This document shows positions 26,416-35,065 of a stretch of DNA of 64,000 bases, in pieces. Positions within the stretch are counted from its first letter, which is position 1, and each line of letters begins with the position of its first letter. Position numbers and translations under genes: made by a program. This stretch comes from Terrisporobacter petrolearius (GTDB lineage: Bacteria > Bacillota > Clostridia > Peptostreptococcales > Peptostreptococcaceae). The stretch spans positions 1 through 64,000 of the forward strand of contig NZ_JAHZMO010000002.1 in NCBI RefSeq assembly GCF_020748185.1. The letters run 5' to 3'. Under the pieces are notes generated by a model. That model had not been told where the DNA came from. It did not search any database and saw only the letters and a program-made list of their open reading frames with translations.

Positions 26416-28041
26416 CTATCTTTCAACAGCATACATTTCTTTTAATTGTTTTTGTATATCTTTATTTTCTAAATACTCTTCTAAAGTAGTTTTTCTATCC
26501 ATTATTCCACCAGGAGTAATTTCTATTATTCTATTAGCAAGAGTTTGTATCATCTCGTGGTCATGAGAACTGAATAGCATAACTCCAGAGAATTTTTCTA
26601 AACCTTTATTTACAGAAGTTATAGACTCTAAGTCTAAATGGTTAGTTGGATCGTCTAATACTAATACATTTGAGTTTGAAAGCATTAATTTCGATAGCAT
26701 GCATCTAACTTTCTCTCCTCCTGATAAAACATGAGCTTGTTTTAAAGCTTCTTCACCACTAAATAACATTCTACCTAAGAATCCTCTTATGAATGATTCT
26801 GATTTTTCTTCTGAGAACTGTCTTAACCAGTCAACTAGTGAGTATTCACATCCTTCAAAGAAGTTATTGTGGTTCTTTGGAAGATAAGATTGAGAAGTAG
26901 TTACACCCCATTTGAATGTACCAGCATCTGCAGTTTCTTCTCCCATTAATATATTGAATAAAGTTGTTATAGCTATTTCATCTCCCATGAAAGCAACTTT
27001 ATCTTCTTTATCAAGTCTAAAAGATACATTATCAAGAACTTTCACACCATCTACAGTTTTAGTTAATCCTTCAACTTCTAAAACTTCGTTTCCTATTTCT
27101 CGCTCAGGAGTAAATCCAACATAAGGATATCTTCTTCTTGATGGTTGTATATCTTCAACTTGTAATTTGTCTAATTGTTTCTTTCTTGAAGTAGCTTGTT
27201 TTGCTTTAGAAGCATTTGAACTAAATCTTGCAATGAACTCTTTTAATTGAGCTATTTTTTCTTCAGTCTTTTTATTTTGGTCTTTTTGTAATTGTAATGC
27301 TAATTGACTTGATTCATACCAGAAGTCGTAGTTACCTACATACATTTGTATTTTACCAAAGTCAACGTCAACTATATTTGTACATATTTGGTTTAAGAAG
27401 TGTCTATCATGTGATACAACTATAACGATAGAATCTTCTAAGTCCATTATGAAGTTGTTTAACCAGTTTATTGATTGGAAGTCTAAGTGGTTAGTAGGCT
27501 CATCTAGTAATAATATTTCTGGTTTACCAAATAAAGCTTTAGCAAGTAAAACCTTAACTTTTTCTCCACCTTCTAATTCTTTTAATTGCTTGTAGTGTAA
27601 GTCTTTATCTATTCCAAGACCCATTAATATTTTTTCTGCATTTGTTTCTGCATCCCATCCATCAAGTTCAGCAAACTCTCCTTCAAGTTCTGCAGCTTTT
27701 ATACCATCTTCTTCTGAGAAATCTTCTTTCATATATAAAGCATCTTTCTCTTTCATTATTTGATATAATCTTTCATGCCCCATTATAACAACGTCTAAAA
27801 CAGTTTCTTCATCGTATTTGAAGTGATCCTGCCTTAAAACAGACATTCTTTCTTTTTCTGTTATGCTTATAGATCCTGTGTTTGGCTCTATATCACCAGA
27901 TAATATTTTAAGGAAAGTAGTTTTTCCTGCACCATTAGCTCCTATTATCCCGTAGCAATTTCCTTTAGTAAATTTTAAGTTAACATCTTTATATAATTCT
28001 TTATCACCGAATCTAAGTCCAATATTAGTAACTTGTAACAT
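26416..28041 (-). CDS. ABC-F family ATPase (YbiT/YkpA-like)
   Basis: 541 aa from the ATG at 28041, with an AAAGGA site. It has two ABC domains without membrane segments, the layout of ribosome-associated ABC-F factors. The first domain has Walker A GANGAGKTT (about 36-44) and Walker B LLLDEPTNHLD. In the second the Walker A region reads GDEIAITTLF, lacking the usual Gly-Lys, and Walker B is LVLDDPTNHLD with Asp in place of the catalytic Glu; LSGGEKVR is intact. These second-site changes may be normal for this subgroup. It is monocistronic. Confidence 0.9.
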   Translation of the reverse strand: MLQVTNIGLRFGDKELYKDVNLKFTKGNCYGIIGANGAGKTTFLKILSGDIEPNTGSISITEKERMSVLRQDHFKYDEETVLDVVIMGHERLYQIMKEKDALYMKEDFSEEDGIKAAELEGEFAELDGWDAETNAEKILMGLGIDKDLHYKQLKELEGGEKVKVLLAKALFGKPEILLLDEPTNHLDFQSINWLNNFIMDLEDSIVIVVSHDRHFLNQICTNIVDVDFGKIQMYVGNYDFWYESSQLALQLQKDQNKKTEEKIAQLKEFIARFSSNASKAKQATSRKKQLDKLQVEDIQPSRRRYPYVGFTPEREIGNEVLEVEGLTKTVDGVKVLDNVSFRLDKEDKVAFMGDEIAITTLFNILMGEETADAGTFKWGVTTSQSYLPKNHNNFFEGCEYSLVDWLRQFSEEKSESFIRGFLGRMLFSGEEALKQAHVLSGGEKVRCMLSKLMLSNSNVLVLDDPTNHLDLESITSVNKGLEKFSGVMLFSSHDHEMIQTLANRIIEITPGGIMDRKTTLEEYLENKDIQKQLKEMYAVER

Positions 28042-28201
28042 ATATATCAATCCTTTCTCTTATAGTCATTTATAAAACACAACATTCTAATCTTATAATA
28101 AATAATCACTTTAGTCAATAAGTCTATGACTAGAATATATAATATTTTTTTATAAAACAACTACACTAATTTAAATACCATATAATTTTATTAAAATATA
28201 A

Positions 28202-28232
28202 AAATTGCAAACAAATTTATTTGCTTGCAATC
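28202..28232 (-). terminator. terminator of the FtsZ-like gene
   Basis: ATTGCAAGCAAAT and ATTTGTTTGCAAT arms, followed on the minus strand by a run of T, about 30 bases after the stop at 28260. Confidence 0.7.
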
Positions 28233-28259
28233 TTATTAATACTACTTAAAATTTCAATA

Positions 28260-28985
28260 TTATTTACTTATTAAACATATTTTAACTTTGTCATTGTTAT
28301 ACTTAGTAGCATTATATGAAAACATAATATCATAAGTATTTCCTAATATTTCATTTATTTTCATATTAACGTTATTTATAAATATTAATTCATTTTCTAT
28401 TAAATTTTGAGACATTTCATAAAATACTAAAGCTTTCTTTTTTACCTCTTGGCCTTCAGTAGTATAAGTTTCTTCTGTAAGTAGTTTAGCTATTTCATCA
28501 ACAGTTGCATCTTTTTCAAATTCTTCTATAGAATAAGATATAGCAGAATCTTTATCAAAAATTTCTTTTAAATCAGTATAATCTATGGCTAAAAATAAAT
28601 TTTCATCAACAGCTTCTACTACTATGTTCATTAAGTCTTGCACTTTTTCACTATTGTATTTATTTATTTTTATTTCTTTATCTAGACCCATTTCATCTTT
28701 ATTTTCTTTTAGTGAGCTGTCCAAACCTATACAAATTACTCTTCTTTCATTTGCCATAAAAGAAATAGCTTTTACTATATCTTTTACCTTTGCCTCTTCA
28801 CTGTTATAAGATATAAATAAAATTTCTATACCATCTAATAAAGCTCTAACATATTCTTTATCCACATCTTGGTTTAAATTTATTTCTTCAAAACTAAAGT
28901 TTTTTTCTAATTTATTTTCAAATGAATTCAGAGTTTTTATCCCCTCAATACCTACTCCTATAAACTTAGAATATTTCTCCTCCAT
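28260..28985 (-). CDS. highly divergent FtsZ-like protein lacking the GTP-binding signature
   Basis: 241 aa. Segments line up in order with FtsZ: KFIGVGIEGIKTLNSF with KVIGVGGGGNNAVNRM; ALLDGIEILFISY with ALKGADMVFVTAG; MANERRVICIGL with KDLGALTVGVV; LFLAIDYTDLKEIFDKDSAIS with LINLDFADVKTIMSNKGSAL; and INNVNMKINEILGNTYDIMFSYNATKYNNDKVKICLI with the C-terminal activation domain. The tubulin signature GGGTGTG is absent (NSEEAK in its place), as are the T7-loop acidic residues in usual form, so GTP hydrolysis is unlikely. It follows queT by 23 bases. Assignment is by eye alignment from memory. Confidence 0.6.
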   Translation of the reverse strand: MEEKYSKFIGVGIEGIKTLNSFENKLEKNFSFEEINLNQDVDKEYVRALLDGIEILFISYNSEEAKVKDIVKAISFMANERRVICIGLDSSLKENKDEMGLDKEIKINKYNSEKVQDLMNIVVEAVDENLFLAIDYTDLKEIFDKDSAISYSIEEFEKDATVDEIAKLLTEETYTTEGQEVKKKALVFYEMSQNLIENELIFINNVNMKINEILGNTYDIMFSYNATKYNNDKVKICLISK

Positions 28986-29008
28986 AAGTTGCCTCCTTGC
29001 AAAATTAA

Positions 29009-29509
29009 TTATTTTAAATTTTTTATTCTATTGCCATATTTATTATTAACCATTTTGAAAACTGGTAAACCTACTATAGTTATAACTACAAATTCTCCAA
29101 ATCCAACTTGAAGAAATCCTAGAACAAATGGCACTCCAAAGAATTTGTATAATTCCCATCCTATAATTAATGCATTTATTATTGTTGGCCAAAGAGATGC
29201 AATAAATAATGTATATTTATTGTTCTTTATAAGTTTTGGCGTGTAATATACTAAAATAGAACTTATTAAAGTTGCCAGCGTACCAAATATTATATCAGGA
29301 ACTCCAAATGGTCCTACTACATTTGCTAAAAAACAGCCTAGTGTTAAAGCTATTATGTATTCTTTACCAAATAGAGGTAAAAACATTAATATTTCTGAAA
29401 TTCTAAATTGAATTTGTCCATAACTAATAAATCCAAGCGCTAAAGTTATTACAGCATAAAGTGCTGCTATTAATCCAACTATAGCAATTTGTTTATTTTT
29501 ATTTGTCAT
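29009..29509 (-). CDS. queT: QueT family ECF transporter S component
   Basis: 166 aa with about five membrane helices. The QueT-type features ALYAVITLALGFISYGQIQFRISEIL and GCFLANVVGPFGVPDIIFGTLATL are clear. It is the substrate-binding subunit of an energy-coupling-factor importer for a queuosine precursor; the ECF motor must be encoded elsewhere. I looked for a preQ1 riboswitch upstream and did not see one. It is followed at 23 bases by the FtsZ-like gene in the same orientation. AGGAGGG site present. Confidence 0.88.
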   Translation of the reverse strand: MTNKNKQIAIVGLIAALYAVITLALGFISYGQIQFRISEILMFLPLFGKEYIIALTLGCFLANVVGPFGVPDIIFGTLATLISSILVYYTPKLIKNNKYTLFIASLWPTIINALIIGWELYKFFGVPFVLGFLQVGFGEFVVITIVGLPVFKMVNNKYGNRIKNLK

Positions 29510-29728
29510 ACTTCCCTCCTAAGCATAAGTTATACTTCTTTTAATTATTATGCAACATGAACGATTATATTATAAATCTATAAATATCTCAAGTAAGATA
29601 ATTACTAAGATTTAATATTTATTTTATTTATTAATCATATAGATATATAAGTAATTTTAATTTCTACTCCTTTTTACTATTAAATTTATATAGTAACAAA
29701 AGATTAGTTTTAAATGTGAGGTGGTAAT

Positions 29729-30886
29729 ATGAAAAAGAAATATAGAACATTGTTTAAATTTGATATAGAGCCTATAACAAGTATATTACTTATCTTTTCT
29801 ACAATTGTTGCTCTTTATATATGCAATAGTCCCTACAAATACTTATATGATAACTTATTTTATAATACTTACATTATAAATGACTTTAATTTACATAGCT
29901 TTGTTAATGACTTTTTAATGTCCATATTTTTTTTATTAGCAGGGTTAGAAATAAAAGATGAAATTTTATATGGAAGTTTATCTTCTTATAAACAAGCATC
30001 TTTTCCTGTAATTGCATCTATAGGTGGTGTAATAATGCCTGCAATAATTTTCACATATTTTAATTTAAATACAAATTATATTAATGGAATTTGCATACCC
30101 ATATCAACTGATATCGCCTTTTCTATGGGTATTTATTTTTTGTTTAACAAGTATTTAAATCCATCAATAAAAATGTTTTTATTATCTTTAGCTGTAGTAG
30201 ATGATTTGGTTTCCATAATATTAATAGGCACAGTTTATTCATCAAAAATTAATTTATCTTTTTTTATTTTCTCTCTTTTTTGTTTAATTATAATTTGCAT
30301 TGCAAATAAAGTTTTTAAAGTTGAAAACATATTTTTCTATCTACTAATAGGACTATTTTTATGGTATTTTATTCATCTTAGTGGTATTCATTCAACTTTA
30401 AGTGGAATACTTTTAGCTATAGGAATTCCTGCAAAATCATATAAACGAAAACATTCAGTATCTCATTTAACAAGAAGACTTTTTAGTATTTTTAATAATT
30501 TTATTATAATACCATTGTTTGCATTTGCTAATACAGGAGTAAGTATTGACTCTAGTTTAAATTTATCAAAATATCCAACTATATTTTTAGGTATATATCT
30601 AGGCCTTTTAATAGGAAAGCCACTAGGAATAATGCTTTTTACCTATATTACCAATTTAATAGGATTATCAAAAAAACCTAAGGAGTTAAACTGGACATCC
30701 GTATTTATTGTATCTCTAATTTCTAGTATTGGTTTTACTATGTCAATATTTGTTTCAGAGGTCGCTTATATTGGCAATGCAGAACTTATAAGTATATCTA
30801 AACTTTGCATATTGATTAGTAGCTTAACCTCTATAATACTTTCATCTTTATTTATAAAAACATTTAAAGAATTACATATTATATAA
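29729..30886 (+). CDS. nhaA: Na+/H+ antiporter NhaA
   Basis: 385 aa with about 11-12 membrane helices. The ion-binding pair is in SLAVVDDLVSII (two Asp) and the crossing helix carries CIPISTDIAFSMG. It exports Na+ in exchange for protons and supports pH and salt homeostasis. GAGGTGGTAAT gives a good start. It is monocistronic and followed by an odd GC-rich island instead of a clear terminator. Confidence 0.93.
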   Translation: MKKKYRTLFKFDIEPITSILLIFSTIVALYICNSPYKYLYDNLFYNTYIINDFNLHSFVNDFLMSIFFLLAGLEIKDEILYGSLSSYKQASFPVIASIGGVIMPAIIFTYFNLNTNYINGICIPISTDIAFSMGIYFLFNKYLNPSIKMFLLSLAVVDDLVSIILIGTVYSSKINLSFFIFSLFCLIIICIANKVFKVENIFFYLLIGLFLWYFIHLSGIHSTLSGILLAIGIPAKSYKRKHSVSHLTRRLFSIFNNFIIIPLFAFANTGVSIDSSLNLSKYPTIFLGIYLGLLIGKPLGIMLFTYITNLIGLSKKPKELNWTSVFIVSLISSIGFTMSIFVSEVAYIGNAELISISKLCILISSLTSIILSSLFIKTFKELHII

Positions 30887-30895
30887 TAAAAAATT

Positions 30896-30962
30896 TGCTT
30901 CCCTTAAGCCACTGCGTGGGCGCCATGAAATTTTAGGCAACGACCTTGCTCAAAAACACATT
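30896..30962. other. GC-rich hairpin-rich island of unknown origin
   Basis: About 65 bases directly after nhaA are strikingly GC-richer than the surroundings and carry small hairpins (CCAC-TG-CGTGG, GCAA..TTGC) and GGCGCC, with no ORF. The composition resembles the end of an IS200/IS605-type element or an associated guide RNA remnant, but no transposase or TnpB gene is present. A structured RNA cannot be excluded. Confidence 0.3.
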
Positions 30963-31044
30963 TTTTACATTTTCTAAATAAATTGATAAAACTTAATTAC
31001 AGAGCTATCAACAGCGCAAATCAAACTATGATTTCCTAACATGC

Positions 31045-31085
31045 AAAAAATAGCTATTCACAAATTTAATGTGATAGCTATTTTT
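31045..31085. terminator. bidirectional terminator
   Basis: AAAAATAGCTAT and ATAGCTATTTTT arms with an inner CACA/TGTG helix, five bases before the stop of the 103-aa membrane protein on the minus strand. Confidence 0.75.
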
Positions 31086-31089
31086 ATTT

Positions 31090-31401
31090 TTAGTCTATTT
31101 TCTCTTCTTCTGATTTAACCTCTTCTTTATTAATAGTAGTAGGATTTAAGTTATTTAATCTATTAATTATATATCCTATGGCCCAAACTACTATTGCATA
31201 AAATACATATGGCATTGAAGTACTTACATAGTAACTTATAACGTCTGCTAATTGATCTTTTATAACTATACTACCTGCTGCTACAAGACTAGAAATATAT
31301 GTATGTGAAGTATATATTGTAAATATAGAATATACTGCTATAAGAGCAGCAACCACATATAATACTATTGGTATAATAGCTTTTTTGTTCCCTTTTTTCA
31401 T
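31090..31401 (-). CDS. small two-helix membrane protein
   Basis: 103 aa. Hydrophobic segments lie at about 8-30 and 60-85, and the C-terminus is acidic (KEEVKSEEEKID). I recognise no family. The start has an AAAGGAGAC site. It stands alone with a terminator; the upstream neighbour is ldh, about 130 bases away. Confidence 0.55.
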   Translation of the reverse strand: MKKGNKKAIIPIVLYVVAALIAVYSIFTIYTSHTYISSLVAAGSIVIKDQLADVISYYVSTSMPYVFYAIVVWAIGYIINRLNNLNPTTINKEEVKSEEEKID

Positions 31402-31534
31402 TTAGTTGTCTCCTTTTCATTTTTTCTACAATAAAATATTACCAAATCCATATGAATTACATATGAATTAATCATGTACTTTGTATGTATTAATTATATT
31501 ATAACAAATAAGATACTTAATCATATCCTATTTG

Positions 31535-32479
31535 TTATATATCTAATTTTTCTATATTTTCTTTCATTATTTCTATTGAATCATCAAGCTTAACTTTTTC
31601 TTTCTTCTCCAAAGGAAGCTCTATCACTTCTCTAACTCCGGTTTCATTTACAACACTTGGCACAGCTATAAATACATCTATATGCCCATATTTATTATCT
31701 AAGTATGATGATACTGTTAGTATACTGTTTTCATTTTCTAATATTGCTTGTGTAATTCTAGCTAAAGCCATACCTATTCCATAATAAGTTGAATTCTTGC
31801 ACTCTATTATTTTATAAGCTATGTTTCTAACTTCATCTTCTATCAGTTCTAAATCTTCAAATTTAACCTTTGCATCCTTCTTTGAGGCTACTTGATATAT
31901 TGGTTGAACTCCCATTAACGCATAGCTCCATGCTACAAATTGAGAATCTCCATGTTCTCCCATTACATAGGCATGTATAGATTTTGGGGTAACTCCCAAT
32001 CTTTCACCTAAGCCAAATCTTAGCCTTGCTGTATCAAGAGTAGTTCCTGATCCCATTATTTTTGATTTATCATATCCTAATATTTTCCAAACAACATAAG
32101 TCATAATATCTACTGGATTTGAAGCAACTATAATTATTCCATCAAAACTAGTTTTCTTAATTTCTCCCACTATTGATTTCATTATTTTAGTATTTTTATG
32201 TAATAAATTAAGCCTTGTTTCTCCAGGTACTTGAGTAGCTCCTGCTGTTATACAAATTATATTTGCATCACTACAGTCACTATAATCACCTGAATATATT
32301 TTCATTTTTCTAGGTGCATAACTTAACCCATGATTTAAATCTAATGCCTCACCAACAGTTCTATTTTTATCTATATCTATTAAAACCAACTCTTCACATG
32401 TTCCTTGGTTTACCATTGAATAAGCATAACTCATACCAACCATTCCTGCTCCAACTATAACTACTTTATTCTTTTTCAT
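31535..32479 (-). CDS. ldh: L-lactate dehydrogenase
   Basis: 314 aa. NAD-binding glycine motif VGAGMVGMSYA (about 9-19), the active-site His in MGEHGDSQ (about 176-183) and Arg in TRLNLL and DTARLRFGLG are present. The usual pyruvate-specific Gln is in ATQVPGETR, supporting lactate over malate specificity. It reduces pyruvate to L-lactate and reoxidises NADH in fermentation. It has an AGGAGGG site and is monocistronic. Confidence 0.93.
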   Translation of the reverse strand: MKKNKVVIVGAGMVGMSYAYSMVNQGTCEELVLIDIDKNRTVGEALDLNHGLSYAPRKMKIYSGDYSDCSDANIICITAGATQVPGETRLNLLHKNTKIMKSIVGEIKKTSFDGIIIVASNPVDIMTYVVWKILGYDKSKIMGSGTTLDTARLRFGLGERLGVTPKSIHAYVMGEHGDSQFVAWSYALMGVQPIYQVASKKDAKVKFEDLELIEDEVRNIAYKIIECKNSTYYGIGMALARITQAILENENSILTVSSYLDNKYGHIDVFIAVPSVVNETGVREVIELPLEKKEKVKLDDSIEIMKENIEKLDI

Positions 32480-32645
32480 ATTGTCCCTCCTGAAGTCTGT
32501 TATATTTTGTAAAATATATTATATATATTAATTTTTATCAACGTCAATATATATTTATTATATATTATTAATTTTTATATTTATTTAATTCACTTAACAA
32601 TTAATTATTATTTGTTATACTTATAATATTTAATCATTTAACACA

Positions 32646-32679
32646 TAAAAAAGAACACCCTTAAAGGTGTTCTTTTTTA
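32646..32679. terminator. map terminator
   Basis: AAAAAAGAACACC and GGTGTTCTTTTTT arms form a strong hairpin overlapping the end of the map gene. Confidence 0.85.
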
Positions 32680-33546
32680 TTAATAAGCTAAAATTTCGTA
32701 TCCATCTTCAGTTACAAGTATCATATTTTCCCATTGTGCAGAAAGTTTTCCATCTTCTGTGTATGAAGTCCATCCGTTATCTGCATCTATATATAATTCA
32801 TGATGACCTTCATTTATCATAGGCTCTATAGTAAATATCATTCCAGGTACCATAAGCATTCCTTCATTTCTAGTTCCATAATGGAATACAAATGGATCTT
32901 CATGGAACTCTAATCCTATACCATGACCACCAAATTCTCTAACTACAGAATATCCATTTGCTTTTGCATGTTGTTCTATTATATATGCAACATTGCCAAG
33001 TCTAGTCCAAGGTTTAACAGCTTCTATACCTTTTATCATACACTCTTTTGTTACTTCTACTAATTTCTTAGCATTATCGCTTACTTCACCTATCATATAC
33101 ATTCTAGATGCGTCTGAATAATATCCATTTAATATTGTAGAAACATCCACGTTTATTATGTCACCATTTTTTAAAATATATCCATCTGGTATACCATGGC
33201 ATATTTGGTCATTCACTGAAGTACAACAACTCTTAGGAAACCCACTATATCCAAGAGGTGCTGGTATAGCTCCTTGTGATACTGTATAGTCATGTACTAT
33301 TTGATCAACTTCTTCAGTAGTCATTCCTGCTTTAATTTTTTGTCCAACTAAATTTAAAATTTCATTATTTATTTTAGCACTTTCTTTTATTTTTTCTATT
33401 TGCTGTGGAGTTTTTATTAAACTTCTATGTGGCACCTCATAACCTTTTGACTTAAATTCTTTTATTTTTTCATCAAAATTCATATGGCACTTTTTATATT
33501 TTTCACCACTACCACACCAGCATTTGTCATTTCTTCCTATAATCAT
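32680..33546 (-). CDS. map: methionine aminopeptidase type I with SEC-C extension
   Basis: 288 aa. The N-terminal 40 residues are an SEC-C zinc motif (GRNDKCWCGSGEKYKKCH) that may contact the ribosome. The catalytic pita-bread domain follows, with metal ligands in DVSTILNGYYSDAS, the histidine in REFGGHGIGLEFHE and TIEPMINEG. It removes N-terminal Met from nascent proteins. The U32 gene lies just upstream in the same orientation. Confidence 0.95.
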   Translation of the reverse strand: MIIGRNDKCWCGSGEKYKKCHMNFDEKIKEFKSKGYEVPHRSLIKTPQQIEKIKESAKINNEILNLVGQKIKAGMTTEEVDQIVHDYTVSQGAIPAPLGYSGFPKSCCTSVNDQICHGIPDGYILKNGDIINVDVSTILNGYYSDASRMYMIGEVSDNAKKLVEVTKECMIKGIEAVKPWTRLGNVAYIIEQHAKANGYSVVREFGGHGIGLEFHEDPFVFHYGTRNEGMLMVPGMIFTIEPMINEGHHELYIDADNGWTSYTEDGKLSAQWENMILVTEDGYEILAY

Positions 33547-33573
33547 TTATACTCTCACTTCCTTAATATATAT

Positions 33574-34812
33574 CTATAATATTCTTGTTTTTTCTATAGG
33601 CTTTCTTAATATATAATTTTTCTCTAACTTTATTCCAACCTTCATTTTCACTATTTGTCTAGCATGAGGTGCTGACTCTATTGGGTTACCTTCTTCATCA
33701 TACATTTCTTCTATTGTAGTAAACATCGTATCTTTGAAAGGCCCTATAACTTCAATTTTATCTCCCACATACATTTTATTTCTCTGCTCAACTATATATA
33801 ATCCCGTTTCTTCTTCATAATCTTTAACTAATCCTATAAAGTCATAATTTCTTATATAAGAAGCTGATTCATAGTTATTAGAATTTTCATCAGGTCTATT
33901 TAAGAAGAACCCCGTTGAGTAATCTCTATGACTTCCTTTTTTTAGTTCTTCTAGCCATACTGGATTGAATTCCCAGTTTTCAGGGTCTTTGTAATACTCA
34001 TCTATTGCCATTCTATAAGCTCTAACTGTTGTTGCTACGTAATATGCTGTTTTCATTCTTCCTTCTATTTTTAATGAAGTTATTCCACTTTCAAAAATTT
34101 GTGGGATATATTTTATCATACATAAATCTTTTGTATTAAAGAAGAACTCTGGATCAATATCTTCTACGACAGGAGTATATTCACCCTTATTTTCTTCCAT
34201 TAAAGTATATTTCCATCTACAAGATTGAGCACATGATCCTTTGTTTGCATCTCTTCCTGTTGTATAGTTGCTTATTGTACACTTTCCTGAATAAGACATA
34301 CACATTGCACCATGAACAAAAGCCTCTATATCCATATCTTGTGGAATATGTTCTCTTATCTCTTTCGTTTCCTCAAAGGACAACTCTCTTGCTGTTACTA
34401 TTCTTTGAGCTCCTTTGTTATACCAAAAATTAGCAGCAACATGATTTGTTGTACTTGCTTGTGTACTAATATGAACTTCCATGTTAGGTATAGTTTCTTT
34501 TACTATTTTAAATACACCAGGGTCTGATACTATTACAGCATCCACTCCTATTTCTTCTAATTCTATTAAGTAATCTCTAAGTACTTGTAAGTCTTCACTT
34601 CTTGGTATTATGTTACAAGTAACAAAAACTTTTTTACCTTTTTCGTGTGCAAAGTTCACACCTTCTATCATATTGTCTTTAGTGAAGTTTTTTGCTGCTG
34701 ACCTCATACCAAAAATTTCTCCACCTATGTAAACAGCATCTGCTCCATATTCAAAAGCTATTTTTAGTTTTTCTAAATCACCAGCGGGGGCTAATAATTC
34801 TACTTCTCTCAT
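33574..34812 (-). CDS. U32 family protein, probable tRNA hydroxylation factor TrhP
   Basis: 412 aa from the ATG at 34812, preceded by AAAGGAGACG; a 14-residue upstream extension has no site. It begins VELLAPAGDLEKLKIAFEYGADAVYIGG, the U32 signature, and has the four conserved cysteines of the CMSYSGKCTISNYTTGRDANKGSCAQSCRWKY region in separate pieces, which bind an Fe-S cluster. By similarity to Bacillus YrrO/E. coli YegQ-type proteins it makes 5-hydroxyuridine at tRNA position 34 from prephenate. It ends 28 bases before map. Confidence 0.82.
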   Translation of the reverse strand: MREVELLAPAGDLEKLKIAFEYGADAVYIGGEIFGMRSAAKNFTKDNMIEGVNFAHEKGKKVFVTCNIIPRSEDLQVLRDYLIELEEIGVDAVIVSDPGVFKIVKETIPNMEVHISTQASTTNHVAANFWYNKGAQRIVTARELSFEETKEIREHIPQDMDIEAFVHGAMCMSYSGKCTISNYTTGRDANKGSCAQSCRWKYTLMEENKGEYTPVVEDIDPEFFFNTKDLCMIKYIPQIFESGITSLKIEGRMKTAYYVATTVRAYRMAIDEYYKDPENWEFNPVWLEELKKGSHRDYSTGFFLNRPDENSNNYESASYIRNYDFIGLVKDYEEETGLYIVEQRNKMYVGDKIEVIGPFKDTMFTTIEEMYDEEGNPIESAPHARQIVKMKVGIKLEKNYILRKPIEKTRIL

Positions 34813-35022
34813 TTCGTCTCCTTTGTTTTTATATATTTCTAGTAATATATACAATTAATATATTTTAATTATTAAATTAAGATATTATAAATATGTTCTA
34901 TTTGAACTTTTACATACTTATTATACCACAATATCTTTCTTATAAATTAAAATTACCCTTAGAAATTATTTTTAAGCATATTTTAAGCATATTAGTCTAA
35001 TGTAATATAACCTTAAAACAAT

Positions 35023-35060
35023 AAAAAAGAGCAATGATATAAAAATATTACTGCTCTTTT
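35023..35060. terminator. MATE gene terminator
   Basis: AAAAAAGAGCA and TGCTCTTTT arms form a hairpin with an AT loop a few bases before the MATE stop on the minus strand. Confidence 0.65.
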
Positions 35061-35065
35061 AAATA

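Noticed and set aside
29510-29600. possible preQ1 riboswitch before queT
   Set aside because: I searched for the preQ1-I core (a short C-rich stem plus an A-rich tail pairing into the loop) and did not find it.
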